64,000 nucleotides of DNA from Anaerohalosphaera lusitana (GCF_002007645.1 NZ_CP019791.1:310001-374000), one strand, 5' to 3'. Positions 1-9,193 are shown, counted from the stretch's first letter. Made by a program: numbers and translations. The notes: generated by a model not told the origin, from the letters alone.

Positions 1-10
1 ATTACGTATT

Positions 11-37
11 GCAGGATTTTTATATCCTGCAATTTTT
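11..37 (+). terminator. Rho-independent terminator of a gene upstream of the window
   Basis: A 7-bp stem (GCAGGAT / ATCCTGC) with a six-base loop is followed by AATTTTT. It lies just before the M60 peptidase gene, so it probably ends a gene located left of the window. Confidence 0.75.
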
Positions 38-64
38 AAAGTGAAAGAGTTTGTGGAGAGTGAA

Positions 65-3000
65 ATGAGAACCCTGAAAGTACTTCTTGCCCTTATTGTG
101 ATCGCAGTTACTGCACCGTCATACGCCGCGGACCCGTTCCAGGCGACAGATGACATCTTTATTACAACCCCCAACACAGCCAAAACATGCTACGTCCTCC
201 TCAACGAGGCACAGGCCTTCCCGGACACGACGGTAACACTCGTATCCTTCGATTCGACATCCAGCCAGGGAGGCTCCGTCACAGGCAACGGCGACGGAAC
301 CGTAACCTACACACCGCCCACCTCATTCGCAGGCAGGGACAGCTTCACCTACACCTCGACCGACGGACTGACAAACAGCACCGCAACCGTAACCATCAAC
401 GTCAACCAGACCTTCAACGGCGATACCGCTCGCAACCAGATCCTCAACGGCGTAACCTCACTCGCCAATCCCAGCGGCCCTGGCTACATGGTCTCCTACG
501 GCCAGACCGCATATTCCATATCGCATTACAACACCGACCGCCGCAATCCTCAGATCGCTGCTTCCACCATCGGACAGGGACGCGTCATCGCCTTACCCGA
601 CCATCAGTGGCTCAACATGGACTCATACGGCAGTGATACCTCAACAGGAAACTTCTACCGCAATGGCCTTGAATGGCTCGCGGGTACCACAAATAAAAAT
701 ATTAAGATCGTCGTCACCAGTTCCACCGGCGCCGCCACCTGGATCCAGCAGCAGGGCTACACAAACGTCGTCCAAAGCTCCGACTTCCAGAACCAGCTCT
801 CAGATGCCGATGTACTCGTCGGCTGGCTCGGCTCCGGCATCTCCAACGCCAACTGCCAGGCAGTAATTGACTTCGTCGCCAACGGCGGCGGCCTTTTCAT
901 CTGCGACTACGGCATCGGCTACGACTGGTGGTGGGGCAAAGCAATCCCCGACGCACCAGGCAACCGCGTCTGCAGGCACGCAGGCATAGGCTTTAAAAAC
1001 AGTTGGCCAGGCGGTTCACTCCCCATCAACCGCTCCTCGGGTCAAACCGACAGCGACGACGTAATAAACATCCTCGCCGGCTCAGGCTCATACACCACGA
1101 CCGACCGCGACATCGCAGGCACCGTCCTTGACGGTATCTACAACACAGTCGCATCGGACGACGCACTCGTCGCAAGAATGGACTACGAATTCTACGAACG
1201 CATCCAGACCATCAACCCAAGCCCGAGCTCCCCCGTCTCCGACGAATTCGAAAAAGCACTGCTAAAACGCGAATGCCAGATACTCCTCGACACACCAGTC
1301 GAAGAGACCGTCGCACACAGAACCGCCCAAGCTTGCTACGGCACGATCCCCGCAGACGCGCAAAGAGTAACCAAAACACTTTCGTTCAGCGTAACCGAAG
1401 AAGGCCGTGACATCCGCGGCAATGACAGCGGCATCTGGCTCAGCACGGGCCTCTACGCAGTACCAGGTGAGATTGTCACGGTATCCACCAGCGATCCGAT
1501 CACAAACCTCGGTATGGGCATCAAGATCAACGGCGACTGGAACAATGTCAGCGACCGCGGCTCCTATCTCCGAATGCCTTTCGGCACCAGCCGCGACTAC
1601 GCACTGAACCAGTCAAGCATTCTCACCGCCAACCCCTTCGGCGGCATCATCTACATCACGATCCCAAGAAACACAGTACCAGGCGACTTCGACATAACTA
1701 TCGAAAATGCGATCGAAGCACCTTACTTCATTCAGGGCGTCCACACCAACGAAGACTGGCTCAACGAGATCCGCAACAAGCCTGCTCCGTTCGCCGAGCT
1801 GGTTTCCGACAACATGATCATCTCGCTCTCAAAAGACAAAGTAACAAACCTCGAGGACCCCGAGGCCCTCATGGAGTTCTGGGAACAGGGTCTTACCGCA
1901 CAGGATGACCTCGCGGGCCTTACAGGCAACAGAACCCGCCAAACCCGAATGTACAGCATGATCCAGACCGCATGGGGCAGCGGCTACGCAGGTTATCCCA
2001 TCGGTGCATGGAACTGGGATTTCGCAAACCTGCAATCGCTCGAACAGGGCTATTGCTGGGGCCAGTACCACGAAACGGGCCACCTCCACCAGAGCGGCTA
2101 CTGGACCGACGGTCGTACAGGCGAAGTCACAGTTAACATCTTCTCCATGGTTGGCATCGAAGCAGCGTGCGATTCAGGTCAGGCTGGCACCGGCTGGAGC
2201 CGCATGTGGGACACCGACTCCCGTGTTGACGAATACCGCAACGCAAGACTCGCCGGCGGCTTCGACGAAGTAGGCGTTGGAACCAGACTCGTAATGTACG
2301 CACAACTGAGATTCGCATTCGGCTGGGATGCTTTCAAACAGACCTTCCAGACTTACCACGACGACCAACAGAATGCATCCTGGAAGCTGCCCACCAATGA
2401 CCAGGAAGAATGGGACCAGTTCATGACACGATTCTCGCGAGTCGTAGGTTTCGACCTCTCGCCCTTCTTCATTAACTGGGACTTCGGCGTTTCACAGACA
2501 GCCATAAACTCCCTCAGCGATCTGCCCGCATGGAACATGGTCGAAACAAAACCTGACTCAGCAACCGTCACTCAAGGCAAATCCGTTGTCCTCCCCGACG
2601 TCGCTGCAAACGACTACAGCTTCGACGGAACTCTCAACGTGACCGGCTACGAGGACCCTGCAAACGGAACCGTAACCGACAACGGCGACGGCACGTTCAC
2701 ATACACCCCCGACCCCGGCTTCGAAGGCCAGGAAACGCTCACCTACATCATCGAGAACGGCTACAACAACCAGTTCCGCGAAAGTGTACAAATCACCGTC
2801 AACACAGTCGAAAGCGCACTCCTGGGCCACTGGCCCCTCGACGCTAACGGCTGGGACTACAGTCAGTACGGCAACGATGCAACATTGAACGGCACATACT
2901 ACGTCGGCGGCCTGCTCAAGTACTCCATCAAATGCGACGGCTACAATGACTACCTCGACGTAGGAACCGGCCCATCCATCTCAGGCTACAATGACTTCAC

Positions 3001-3601
3001 AGTCTCTGCATGGATAAAGACCCGCGCACTGCAGGACCAGGTCATCGTCCAGCAGCGCGACAGCGGCTACAACGGACAGTACGTCTGTAAGGTTGAATCG
3101 AACGGCACCCTCACCTTCTACGTCTATGGCGACTACGGCTATCAGTTCGACTTCTATTCTGCAGAGCGTGTAAACGACTACAGTTGGCATCACGTCGCAT
3201 TCGTACGCGAAGGAGAGAACGGCTACATCTACACTGACGGCGTTCTCACAGCCTCAGCATCAGGCTCCATCAAGCCGCTCGACTCTAACATCGGAACCTA
3301 CATCGGAGCCGACGTTAGGGACGGCGTAGATTACTTCAACGGCAATATCGACGACGTCGCCATCTGGGAAATGGCTCTCGGCGAAACCGACATACAGAAC
3401 ATTTACGAAAAAGGTATGGCCGGAAAAACCTTCCGCTATCAAACCAGCGGCGAACAAGGCTTCAAGGACCTCGCAATATTCTCAGCCAACTGGCTCGACA
3501 CCAACTGTCGTTACTGCAACGGTGCGAACCTCGACTGGGACAGCGACGTCGATTTCGACGACCTGGAGATACTCGCTTCCCAGTGGCTCCAGCCTTGGTA
3601 A
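65..3601 (+). CDS. Secreted M60-family (enhancin/mucinase-like) metallopeptidase with LamG and dockerin-like C-terminus
   Basis: Predicted secreted zinc peptidase of 1178 residues. An in-frame GTG lies at 41, but the ATG at 65 has GGAG six bases upstream and begins directly with a signal peptide (MRTLKVLLALIV...SYA). Order: cadherin/Ig-like domain (about 25-115), a GATase-like region (about 115-330), the M60 domain with zinc motif HETGH at about 669-673 followed by EVTVNIFS, a second cadherin-like domain (about 845-935), a LamG/concanavalin-like domain (about 940-1120), and a C-terminal dockerin-like module (DLAIFSANWLD ... DFDDLEILASQWLQ). M60 enzymes are known to cleave mucin-type glycoproteins; that substrate is inferred here. 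The next gene, a sialate O-acetylesterase, fits glycoprotein use. It has its own terminator, so it is probably monocistronic. Confidence 0.88.
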   Translation: MRTLKVLLALIVIAVTAPSYAADPFQATDDIFITTPNTAKTCYVLLNEAQAFPDTTVTLVSFDSTSSQGGSVTGNGDGTVTYTPPTSFAGRDSFTYTSTDGLTNSTATVTINVNQTFNGDTARNQILNGVTSLANPSGPGYMVSYGQTAYSISHYNTDRRNPQIAASTIGQGRVIALPDHQWLNMDSYGSDTSTGNFYRNGLEWLAGTTNKNIKIVVTSSTGAATWIQQQGYTNVVQSSDFQNQLSDADVLVGWLGSGISNANCQAVIDFVANGGGLFICDYGIGYDWWWGKAIPDAPGNRVCRHAGIGFKNSWPGGSLPINRSSGQTDSDDVINILAGSGSYTTTDRDIAGTVLDGIYNTVASDDALVARMDYEFYERIQTINPSPSSPVSDEFEKALLKRECQILLDTPVEETVAHRTAQACYGTIPADAQRVTKTLSFSVTEEGRDIRGNDSGIWLSTGLYAVPGEIVTVSTSDPITNLGMGIKINGDWNNVSDRGSYLRMPFGTSRDYALNQSSILTANPFGGIIYITIPRNTVPGDFDITIENAIEAPYFIQGVHTNEDWLNEIRNKPAPFAELVSDNMIISLSKDKVTNLEDPEALMEFWEQGLTAQDDLAGLTGNRTRQTRMYSMIQTAWGSGYAGYPIGAWNWDFANLQSLEQGYCWGQYHETGHLHQSGYWTDGRTGEVTVNIFSMVGIEAACDSGQAGTGWSRMWDTDSRVDEYRNARLAGGFDEVGVGTRLVMYAQLRFAFGWDAFKQTFQTYHDDQQNASWKLPTNDQEEWDQFMTRFSRVVGFDLSPFFINWDFGVSQTAINSLSDLPAWNMVETKPDSATVTQGKSVVLPDVAANDYSFDGTLNVTGYEDPANGTVTDNGDGTFTYTPDPGFEGQETLTYIIENGYNNQFRESVQITVNTVESALLGHWPLDANGWDYSQYGNDATLNGTYYVGGLLKYSIKCDGYNDYLDVGTGPSISGYNDFTVSAWIKTRALQDQVIVQQRDSGYNGQYVCKVESNGTLTFYVYGDYGYQFDFYSAERVNDYSWHHVAFVREGENGYIYTDGVLTASASGSIKPLDSNIGTYIGADVRDGVDYFNGNIDDVAIWEMALGETDIQNIYEKGMAGKTFRYQTSGEQGFKDLAIFSANWLDTNCRYCNGANLDWDSDVDFDDLEILASQWLQPW

Positions 3602-3627
3602 AATATAAACCACTCGTTTAATTCCTT

Positions 3628-3665
3628 AGCGGGACAGGGACTCATTCCTTGTCCCGCTTTTTTTG
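3628..3665 (+). terminator. Rho-independent terminator after the M60 peptidase gene
   Basis: A GC-rich stem (GCGGGACAGGGA paired with TTCCTTGTCCCGC, loop CTCA) is followed directly by eight T. Confidence 0.9.
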
Positions 3666-3771
3666 CGCTGTAAGTTTACAAGAATAAGCTTAACATTTTA
3701 TCGAAATGACCTTAAAATCTCAGATTGGTCGTAACAGGGCATCACTCACACTAATCTTAAGGAGACTCTCA

Positions 3772-5703
3772 ATGCGTACAAAACTGATCGCCGCTCTCAC
3801 TGTCCTCATACTTTCCGCCACCTCACTCGCCGAAGTAAAGCTCCCGGCCCTCTTCAGTAGTGACATGGTTCTCCAGCAAAAAACCGAGAACCCCATCTGG
3901 GGATGGGCCGAGCCCGGCGAGAAGGTTACCGTAAAACCATCATGGGCATGGTTCGCCAAATCTACAAAAGCCGACGACAACGGCAAATGGATGGTAAAGA
4001 TCAAAACACCAAAGGCAGGCGGACCCCACACCATCACCATCAAAGGTGTAAACGAAATAACACTCGACAACATATTGACCGGCGAACTCTGGCTCTGCGG
4101 AGGCCAGTCAAACATGGAATGGCCCCTCACCAGGGCAATGAACGCCCAGGCCGAAATAGCCGCCGCCGACTACCCCAACATCCGCCTCTTCGATGTGGCA
4201 CGAGCAGCCTCGCCAACACCCAAAGAAAACGTCACCGGCTCATGGTCGCCGTGCACTCCAAAATCCGTAGCATCCTTCAGCGGTGTCGGCTACTTCTTCG
4301 GCCGCAAGCTCCACAAGGACCTCGATGTCCCCGTCGGCCTGATCAGCTCAAACTGGGGCGGCACTGCGGCCCAGGCCTGGACAAGCATTGACACGCTCAA
4401 AGAAATACCCGATTTTGCAGATGCTGCCAAAAACCTCGACCCCGCCGCCCAGAAGCGACAAATCAAGCAAAAGATAGATGACTGGAACGCAGCTATCGGT
4501 AAAATTGACAAGGGCACAAAAGACAACTGGCAGAAACCTCTAACAGACATTTCAGATTGGAAGTCAATGAGCCTCCCTCAAAAATGGAGTACTACAGAGC
4601 TTTCCGATTTGGATGGCATAGTATGGTTCCGCAGGACATTCAACCTCCCGCCCTCCTGGGCAAATAAAGACATGACCCTCTCACTCGGCCCCATTGACGA
4701 CATCGACACCACCTACATCAACGGCCAAAAGATCGCCACCACAACCAAATGGTCAACCCCACGTAAATACACCGTACCCGCATCGATACTGAAAACAGGC
4801 AAAAACAGCATTGCCGTTCGTGTTATAGACACACAAAGAGAAGGCGGCTTCTCAGGCACACCCCAACAGATGTCCATCAAACCGCAGGACACCGCAAACA
4901 AGAACGCCGCAACACTTGCAGGCGAATGGAAATACAAGATCGGCACCAAAAATGCAAAAGTCCCCCAGTACCCGCAACCTGTCAGCGCCATCAACAGACA
5001 CACACCCTCGGCCCTCTACAACGGCATGATCGCACCCCTCGTCCCCCTCAGAATAGCAGGCGTCATCTGGTACCAGGGCGAAGCAAACACAGGCAACCCC
5101 ATACAATACCGAACCCTCTTCCCCGCAATGATCGAGGACTGGCGAGAACAGTTCGACCAACCCGATTTCCCCTTCTACTACGTGCAGATAGCACCCTACA
5201 ATTACGGCCCAAGCCGCCACGCAGCCGCCTTGCGTGAGGCCCAACTGATGACCCTCGACAAGACCGAAAACACCGGCATGGTCGTCACCATGGACATCGG
5301 CAACCCGCAGAACATCCACCCGAAAAATAAACAGGAAGTCGGCCGACGTCTCGCACTCTGGGCACTCGCAGAAACCTACGATCAAAAAGACATCACACCC
5401 TCCGGCCCGCTCTATAAAGCATACAAAATTGAAAACAGCAAGATCCGCGTCATGTTCGACTACGCAGACTCAGGCCTCCAGGCCAACGGCCCGCTAAAGC
5501 ACTTCGAGATCGCAGGCAAGGATAAAAACTTCCACCCCGCAAACGCACGCATCGAAGACGGCACCATCCTCGTCTACAGCGAAAAAATCGACAACCCCAT
5601 CGCCGTCCGCTACGGCTGGTCCAACACAGCAGAAACCAATCTCTTCAACAACGAAGGCCTCCCCGCATCGTCATTCCGCACCGACGACTGGCCCCTGAAC
5701 TGA
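3772..5703 (+). CDS. Secreted sialate O-acetylesterase (SASA/SGNH family)
   Basis: Predicted to remove O-acetyl groups from sialic acids or related sugars outside the cytoplasm. The chosen ATG at 3772 follows an AAGGAGA site and starts a signal peptide (MRTKLIAALTVLILSATSLA); an ATG at 3706 would add 22 non-signal residues. The nucleophile motif GQSNMEWPL is visible with Ser at about 113, and GVIWYQGEANTG lies in the second half, both hallmarks of the family. A galactose-binding-like beta insertion lies at about residues 250-380 (LSLGPIDDIDTTYINGQ). Full length for the family, 643 residues. It follows the M60 peptidase but has separate terminators, so co-transcription is unlikely. Confidence 0.9.
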   Translation: MRTKLIAALTVLILSATSLAEVKLPALFSSDMVLQQKTENPIWGWAEPGEKVTVKPSWAWFAKSTKADDNGKWMVKIKTPKAGGPHTITIKGVNEITLDNILTGELWLCGGQSNMEWPLTRAMNAQAEIAAADYPNIRLFDVARAASPTPKENVTGSWSPCTPKSVASFSGVGYFFGRKLHKDLDVPVGLISSNWGGTAAQAWTSIDTLKEIPDFADAAKNLDPAAQKRQIKQKIDDWNAAIGKIDKGTKDNWQKPLTDISDWKSMSLPQKWSTTELSDLDGIVWFRRTFNLPPSWANKDMTLSLGPIDDIDTTYINGQKIATTTKWSTPRKYTVPASILKTGKNSIAVRVIDTQREGGFSGTPQQMSIKPQDTANKNAATLAGEWKYKIGTKNAKVPQYPQPVSAINRHTPSALYNGMIAPLVPLRIAGVIWYQGEANTGNPIQYRTLFPAMIEDWREQFDQPDFPFYYVQIAPYNYGPSRHAAALREAQLMTLDKTENTGMVVTMDIGNPQNIHPKNKQEVGRRLALWALAETYDQKDITPSGPLYKAYKIENSKIRVMFDYADSGLQANGPLKHFEIAGKDKNFHPANARIEDGTILVYSEKIDNPIAVRYGWSNTAETNLFNNEGLPASSFRTDDWPLN

Positions 5704-5735
5704 TGGACCGGCAATAAACTCACACACCAACAAAA

Positions 5736-5767
5736 AAAGACCCGCGGCCAAAACCGTGGGTCTTTTT
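5736..5767 (+). terminator. Rho-independent terminator after the sialate O-acetylesterase gene
   Basis: Stem AAAGACCCGCGG / CCGTGGGTCTTT (one G-T pair), loop CCAAAA, followed by TT. The upstream A-run could let it also act from the other strand. Confidence 0.85.
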
Positions 5768-5850
5768 CATTTACTGATCACCATGGCTACATTTCATCAA
5801 GCCGTCAGAACCACCCACTTGCATGCATCAAAAGCCCTTTGGACTGAATT

Positions 5851-6284
5851 TGTCATTCCGGGCTTGACCCGGGATCCAGAGAACATTACGAGTACACATG
5901 CACTGCCAAAACCAACTCCCGCCATCAATACTTGTGATACGATCGAGGCGCATCACAAACATCCGAAAATGACTCACACCAAACCACCCGCCCCCTAGTC
6001 AAAATCCGTCACCCACTCCCCGCTCTCATGCATATCGAAAAACTTCACCAGCATCAACGCCCAACCGCATTAACGCCCAAACTGTCATCCCGGGCTTGAC
6101 CCGGGATCCAGAGAACATTACGAGTACACATGCACTGCCAAAACCAACTCCCGCCATCAATACTTGTGATACGATCGAGGCGCATCACAAACATCCGAAA
6201 ATGACTCACACCAAACCACCCGCCCCCTAGTCAAAATCCGTCACCCACTCACCGCTCTCATACATATCGAAAAACTTCTCCAAC
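5851..6284. repeat. 202-bp direct duplication, copies 232 bp apart
   Basis: Copies at about 5851-6052 and 6083-6284, separated by a 30-base spacer. Each starts with a dispersed palindromic repeat (TGTCATYCCGGGCTTGACC) and ends inside the 3' end of a NUDIX gene. I see one difference in the first ~147 bases and about five in the coding tail. The intergenic space 5704-6226 otherwise holds only the terminator above. Confidence 0.9.
5995..6052 (-). pseudogene. NUDIX 3'-end remnant
   Basis: Reads on the minus strand as ...LVKFFDMHESGEWVTDFD then stop, matching the last 17 or so residues of the intact NUDIX protein (…QLEKFFDMYESGEWVTDFD) with a few substitutions. There is no start or nudix box. It is the coding tail of the upstream copy of the 202-bp duplication, probably left by a larger tandem duplication followed by deletion. 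Confidence 0.8.
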
Positions 6285-6847
6285 TGATGCTCAAGCGTCC
6301 GTCCCCGCGAAAGCTCCGGTATCTCGTCCCGCCCGAAAAACCTCACATCGCTCGTCTCGATACTCGTCCGCGCCTCCCCGCCCACGATCTCACACAAAAA
6401 GAACATCTTGTAAATATCAAAAACATACTCCGGCTTATGCCCCTGCCTGTCACGATCATAAACCGCCAGCAGCCGCTTCGCCTCCACCAAAAACCCGCTC
6501 TCTTCCCACACCTCGCGCACCACATTCTCGCTCGGCGTCATCCCCACATCGCACCATCCGCCCGGCAGCGTCCACCCGCCGTCCTCGATCTCCTTGACCA
6601 GCAGCACCTTCCCGTCCCGAAACACCACCCCCCGCGAATCAACCTTCGGCGTCGGATACCCCATGTCCTTCTGCAGCAGCCGCACGATCTCCTCCGCATC
6701 CAGGTCGGTATGCCGCTCCAGCACCTTCGCAGCTATCTCCTCGATCTCCTCATGCCGTCCCAGCTCATACTCGTCCTTCGCGAAAAACTTCCCCGCCTGC
6801 GATATCGCCTTCAGCCGCTTGGCAATGTGAAACCAGTCAAATTTCAT
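6227..6847 (-). CDS. NUDIX hydrolase with N-terminal NUDIX-associated helical domain
   Basis: Predicted hydrolase of a nucleoside diphosphate linked to another group, 206 residues. The N-terminal ~65 residues form the helical NUDIX-associated domain (FDWFHIAKRLKAISQAG); the catalytic domain follows with GGWCDVGMTPSENVVREVW then EESGF. The metal-binding helix REVWEESG is intact, but the first conserved Glu of the nudix box (GX5E) is Met here. GGGAG lies about ten bases before the ATG. The substrate cannot be told from sequence; ADP-ribose-type substrates are common in this subgroup. Its 3' end is duplicated just downstream. The HI0933-type gene lies 65 bases upstream on the same strand, so the two may be co-transcribed. 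Confidence 0.85.
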   Translation of the reverse strand: MKFDWFHIAKRLKAISQAGKFFAKDEYELGRHEEIEEIAAKVLERHTDLDAEEIVRLLQKDMGYPTPKVDSRGVVFRDGKVLLVKEIEDGGWTLPGGWCDVGMTPSENVVREVWEESGFLVEAKRLLAVYDRDRQGHKPEYVFDIYKMFFLCEIVGGEARTSIETSDVRFFGRDEIPELSRGRTLEHQLEKFFDMYESGEWVTDFD

Positions 6848-6912
6848 AAACGCTCAACTCCCGTCATCAAAAAAATCAATACGACCAACCCTACCACACA
6901 TACCCGCACCGC

Positions 6913-8151
6913 TCAACCATCCTTCAAAACACATTCCCCCGCCAGCACCCCCGTCGACCACGCGATCTGCAGATTGTACCCCCCGCAAGGCCCGTCCGCA
7001 TCCATAACCTCACCCGCGAAATACAGCCCCGCACAAACCTTCGACTCCATCGTTCGACCGTCGATCTCACCAAGCGATACCCCGCCCCGCGTAACCGTCG
7101 CCTCCGCGATAGGCCTCGTCGCCACAGCCGTCATCTTCGTTTCCTTCAACAGCCGCACCAGCATCGCCCGCTTCTTCTTGCCGACCTCGCCCGCCTTAAC
7201 CCCTTCCCGCATATCCAACTGCATCACCAGCTCCCACGCAAGCGCCTTAGGCACATGCCATCCCAAAACCGCGGCAAGCCCCTTCCTCGCATGCTTACCG
7301 AACTCCTCCACCAGCATCGCACGCACCTGCTCATGATCCCGCCCAGGCAAAAAGTCAACCAAAAGCTCCACAGGCCCCTCACCCGCCGCAAGCACATCCG
7401 TAACTGATACGCTTATATCGAACACCGCCGGCCCGCCAACTCCCGTCCCCGTAAACATCAAGGGCCCGCTCGCACTTATCCGCTTCTTCTTGACCCTCAC
7501 ACTAACCCGAACCTCCGGCACCCCCACGCCTCGCAGACCCTTCACCCACTCCTCCTCAACCACCAACGGCACCACCGACGCTTTAGGCTCCACCACTGAA
7601 TGCCCCAGCGACTGCGCGATCTCGTAACCATCCCCCGTCGATCCCGTCCCCGGCCAGCTCTTCCCGCCAGTCGCAACTACCACCGCCCGACACTCCACGA
7701 AATCCCCCGCAAACTCCACCCGAAAAACCTCGCCCTCTTTCCGTACCGCCTCCACCCGCTTGCCGTACAAAAACCGCACCCCCGCATCCTTCGCCTCCCC
7801 CACCAGCACCCTCTTCACATCGTTCGCCCGATCGCTCGCCGGAAAAACACACCCATCCGCATCCACACGCGTCTCAACCCCTCGCTCCCGCAAAAACGCC
7901 ATCATATCATCCGCCCCGAACTCCCACAGCGAGTACTTCAAAAACCGCCCGCACTTACCGCACCGCCGCGCAAACTCATCCGCCCCCACCGCATGCGTAA
8001 CATTGCACCTGCCCCTCCCCGTCTTCAGCAGCTTCCGACCCACCGTCGTGTTCCGCTCGACCAACGCAACCGCAAGCCCACGCCGCGCAGCAAATATCGC
8101 AGCCATCATCCCCGCCGGACCCGCACCGATAACACAAACATCACTTCGCAT
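6913..8151 (-). CDS. HI0933/BaiN-family NAD(P)/FAD-dependent flavoprotein
   Basis: FAD-binding flavoprotein, 412 residues, full length for the HI0933 (BaiN-like, aminoacetone-oxidase-like) family. The N-terminal dinucleotide-binding motif is VIGAGPAGMMAAIFAARRG, followed by the family signature GRKLLKTGRGRCNVTH. The C-terminal FAD-contacting stretch (YFAGEVMDADGPCGGYNLQ) is present. The biological substrate of this family is not settled; BaiN was linked to bile-acid metabolism in gut clostridia, which should not be transferred here. The coding strand is strongly G-rich at third positions, as for other minus-strand genes left of 54 kb. Confidence 0.88.
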   Translation of the reverse strand: MRSDVCVIGAGPAGMMAAIFAARRGLAVALVERNTTVGRKLLKTGRGRCNVTHAVGADEFARRCGKCGRFLKYSLWEFGADDMMAFLRERGVETRVDADGCVFPASDRANDVKRVLVGEAKDAGVRFLYGKRVEAVRKEGEVFRVEFAGDFVECRAVVVATGGKSWPGTGSTGDGYEIAQSLGHSVVEPKASVVPLVVEEEWVKGLRGVGVPEVRVSVRVKKKRISASGPLMFTGTGVGGPAVFDISVSVTDVLAAGEGPVELLVDFLPGRDHEQVRAMLVEEFGKHARKGLAAVLGWHVPKALAWELVMQLDMREGVKAGEVGKKKRAMLVRLLKETKMTAVATRPIAEATVTRGGVSLGEIDGRTMESKVCAGLYFAGEVMDADGPCGGYNLQIAWSTGVLAGECVLKDG

Positions 8152-8224
8152 AATAACTCAGAGCTTCTTCTCAGATGCCCCGCCTAAAATTCAAAAGAAA
8201 CGCCCCCGCACCAAAAGAAAAAAC

Positions 8225-8593
8225 GAGTGGGCCTGTAAGCCGAGTTCTGTTCCCGATTCTCACCGGGCAGCAGTCATTTAACTTGACCGACCGTTACCAG
8301 CCGGCTCTCCCCGAAAGGAAGCGACCTACCCGTTGCCATCGGCCGGGCCGACCTGACAACTGCTTGGTCTTGCAGGCGGTGGGGTTTGCCCTGCCGACGA
8401 CGTCACCGCCGTCGCGGTGCGCTCTTACCGCACCATTTCACCTTTACCTGGACCGGCGAACCGATCCATAGGCCGTATCTTTTCTGCGGCACTTTCCCGC
8501 GGGTCACCCCGGGTGGCCGTTAGCCACCACCGTGCCCTGTCCTGCTCGGACTTTCCTCCGGCATATCTCAGCCGGCGACTGCTCGGCCCACTC
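8225..8593 (-). ncRNA. rnpB: RNase P RNA, bacterial class A
   Basis: Catalytic RNA of RNase P, which matures tRNA 5' ends. On the minus strand the 5' part carries the conserved GAGGAAAGTCCGAGC block and the 3' part ACAGAACTCGGCTTACAGG. The two ends pair (GAGTGGGCC with GGCCCACTC), closing helix P1, and the length of about 369 nt is normal for type A. A promoter-like pair lies just upstream. Confidence 0.95.
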
Positions 8594-8600
8594 ATCAATT

Positions 8601-8628
8601 AATATACCGCATCCGCCCCCATTGTTCA
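8601..8628 (-). promoter_or_regulatory. Sigma70-type promoter for rnpB
   Basis: On the minus strand TGAACA (-35-like, four of six matches) is separated by 16 bases from TATATT (-10), whose end lies seven bases before the predicted RNase P RNA 5' end. Confidence 0.6.
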
Positions 8629-8703
8629 CGCCAAATCCCCGCCTCTCATATCGAAAATTCAAACCCGCCGCCTGATAAAGTGTGTCCGGACACGTTTTTC
8701 CCC

Positions 8704-8733
8704 TTGAACCCATCGCCCGTATTTCGATAATAT
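8704..8733 (+). promoter_or_regulatory. Sigma70-type promoter for the structured RNA
   Basis: TTGAAC, 18-base spacer, TAATAT on the plus strand (17 bases if the -10 is read as ATAATA). It points away from rnpB into the structured RNA, with an expected start near 8740. Confidence 0.6.
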
Positions 8734-8739
8734 TTTGTG

Positions 8740-8976
8740 GAGAGTTTGTCAAAGGCCCGCGGGGCAACTGTTAGTCAGACCCACGGGATTTACTGATGGC
8801 TCTTCATTAAAGCCATCCGACCGGCCGTCACCGGTTGAGGGCACATTGCTCGGCGGCGTTTGACGCGAACGTCCAGTGCCGTGGACGGCCTCAGAAACCC
8901 GGCTTGCCGGGGGGAGTGGTCCGCCCGAGAATTTCTCGGCAGCGTATAGTAATGTGCCCAACGCGATGGCTTTTTT
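8740..8976 (+). ncRNA. Unclassified, highly structured small RNA
   Basis: About 237 nt between a sigma70-type promoter and a T-run (8971-8976), with no convincing ORF. A long closing stem is visible: GTTGAGGGCACATT pairs with AATGTGCCCAAC. Inside lie perfect hairpins: GACG-CGAA-CGTC, CGTCCA-GTGCCG-TGGACG (sharing bases with the previous one), CCCGG-CTTG-CCGGG, and CCGAGA-ATT-TCTCGG. An AAAGCCATC segment can pair either with an upstream GATGGCT or with the GATGGCTTTTTT at the 3' end, giving two exclusive folds. The rod-like closed shape recalls 6S RNA, but I could not match 6S, SRP, tmRNA or a known riboswitch. No plus-strand gene follows, so a trans-acting or housekeeping role is more likely than cis control. 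Confidence 0.65.
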
Positions 8977-9040
8977 AGATTCTTCACGTCAGGGAATGAT
9001 CGCAACGTTCAATCTTTTTCCCGTTAGTTTACCGCACCCG

Positions 9041-9126
9041 CCAGCCGCACAATTTCATAGTCCGCCGAGAATGGACCCAACCCAAAGTTCGTCGGAGGCG
9101 CGGCTGTTAAATTTTGCGGCGGCCCA
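9041..9126 (+). repeat. Dispersed ~86-bp inverted-repeat element, copy A
   Basis: Starts AGCCGCACAATTT and ends AAATTTTGCGGC, imperfect terminal inverted repeats. The core has TCCGCCGAGAATGGAC and GTTCGTCGGAGGCGCGGCTG. Same orientation as the copy near 14.1 kb, opposite to the one near 58.9 kb. It lies between the structured RNA and the 3' end of nadB. Confidence 0.85.
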
Positions 9127-9193
9127 ACGCCCCCCCCGATTTAATCAGTCATGAACCAAAAACAATTCTCGGCTCAGCAAAAACCCGCCGGCC

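Noticed and set aside
8740..8976. tmRNA or SRP RNA assignment for the structured RNA
   Set aside because: No tRNA-like ends with CCA, no tag ORF, and no SRP GGAAGCA-type helix 8 motif.
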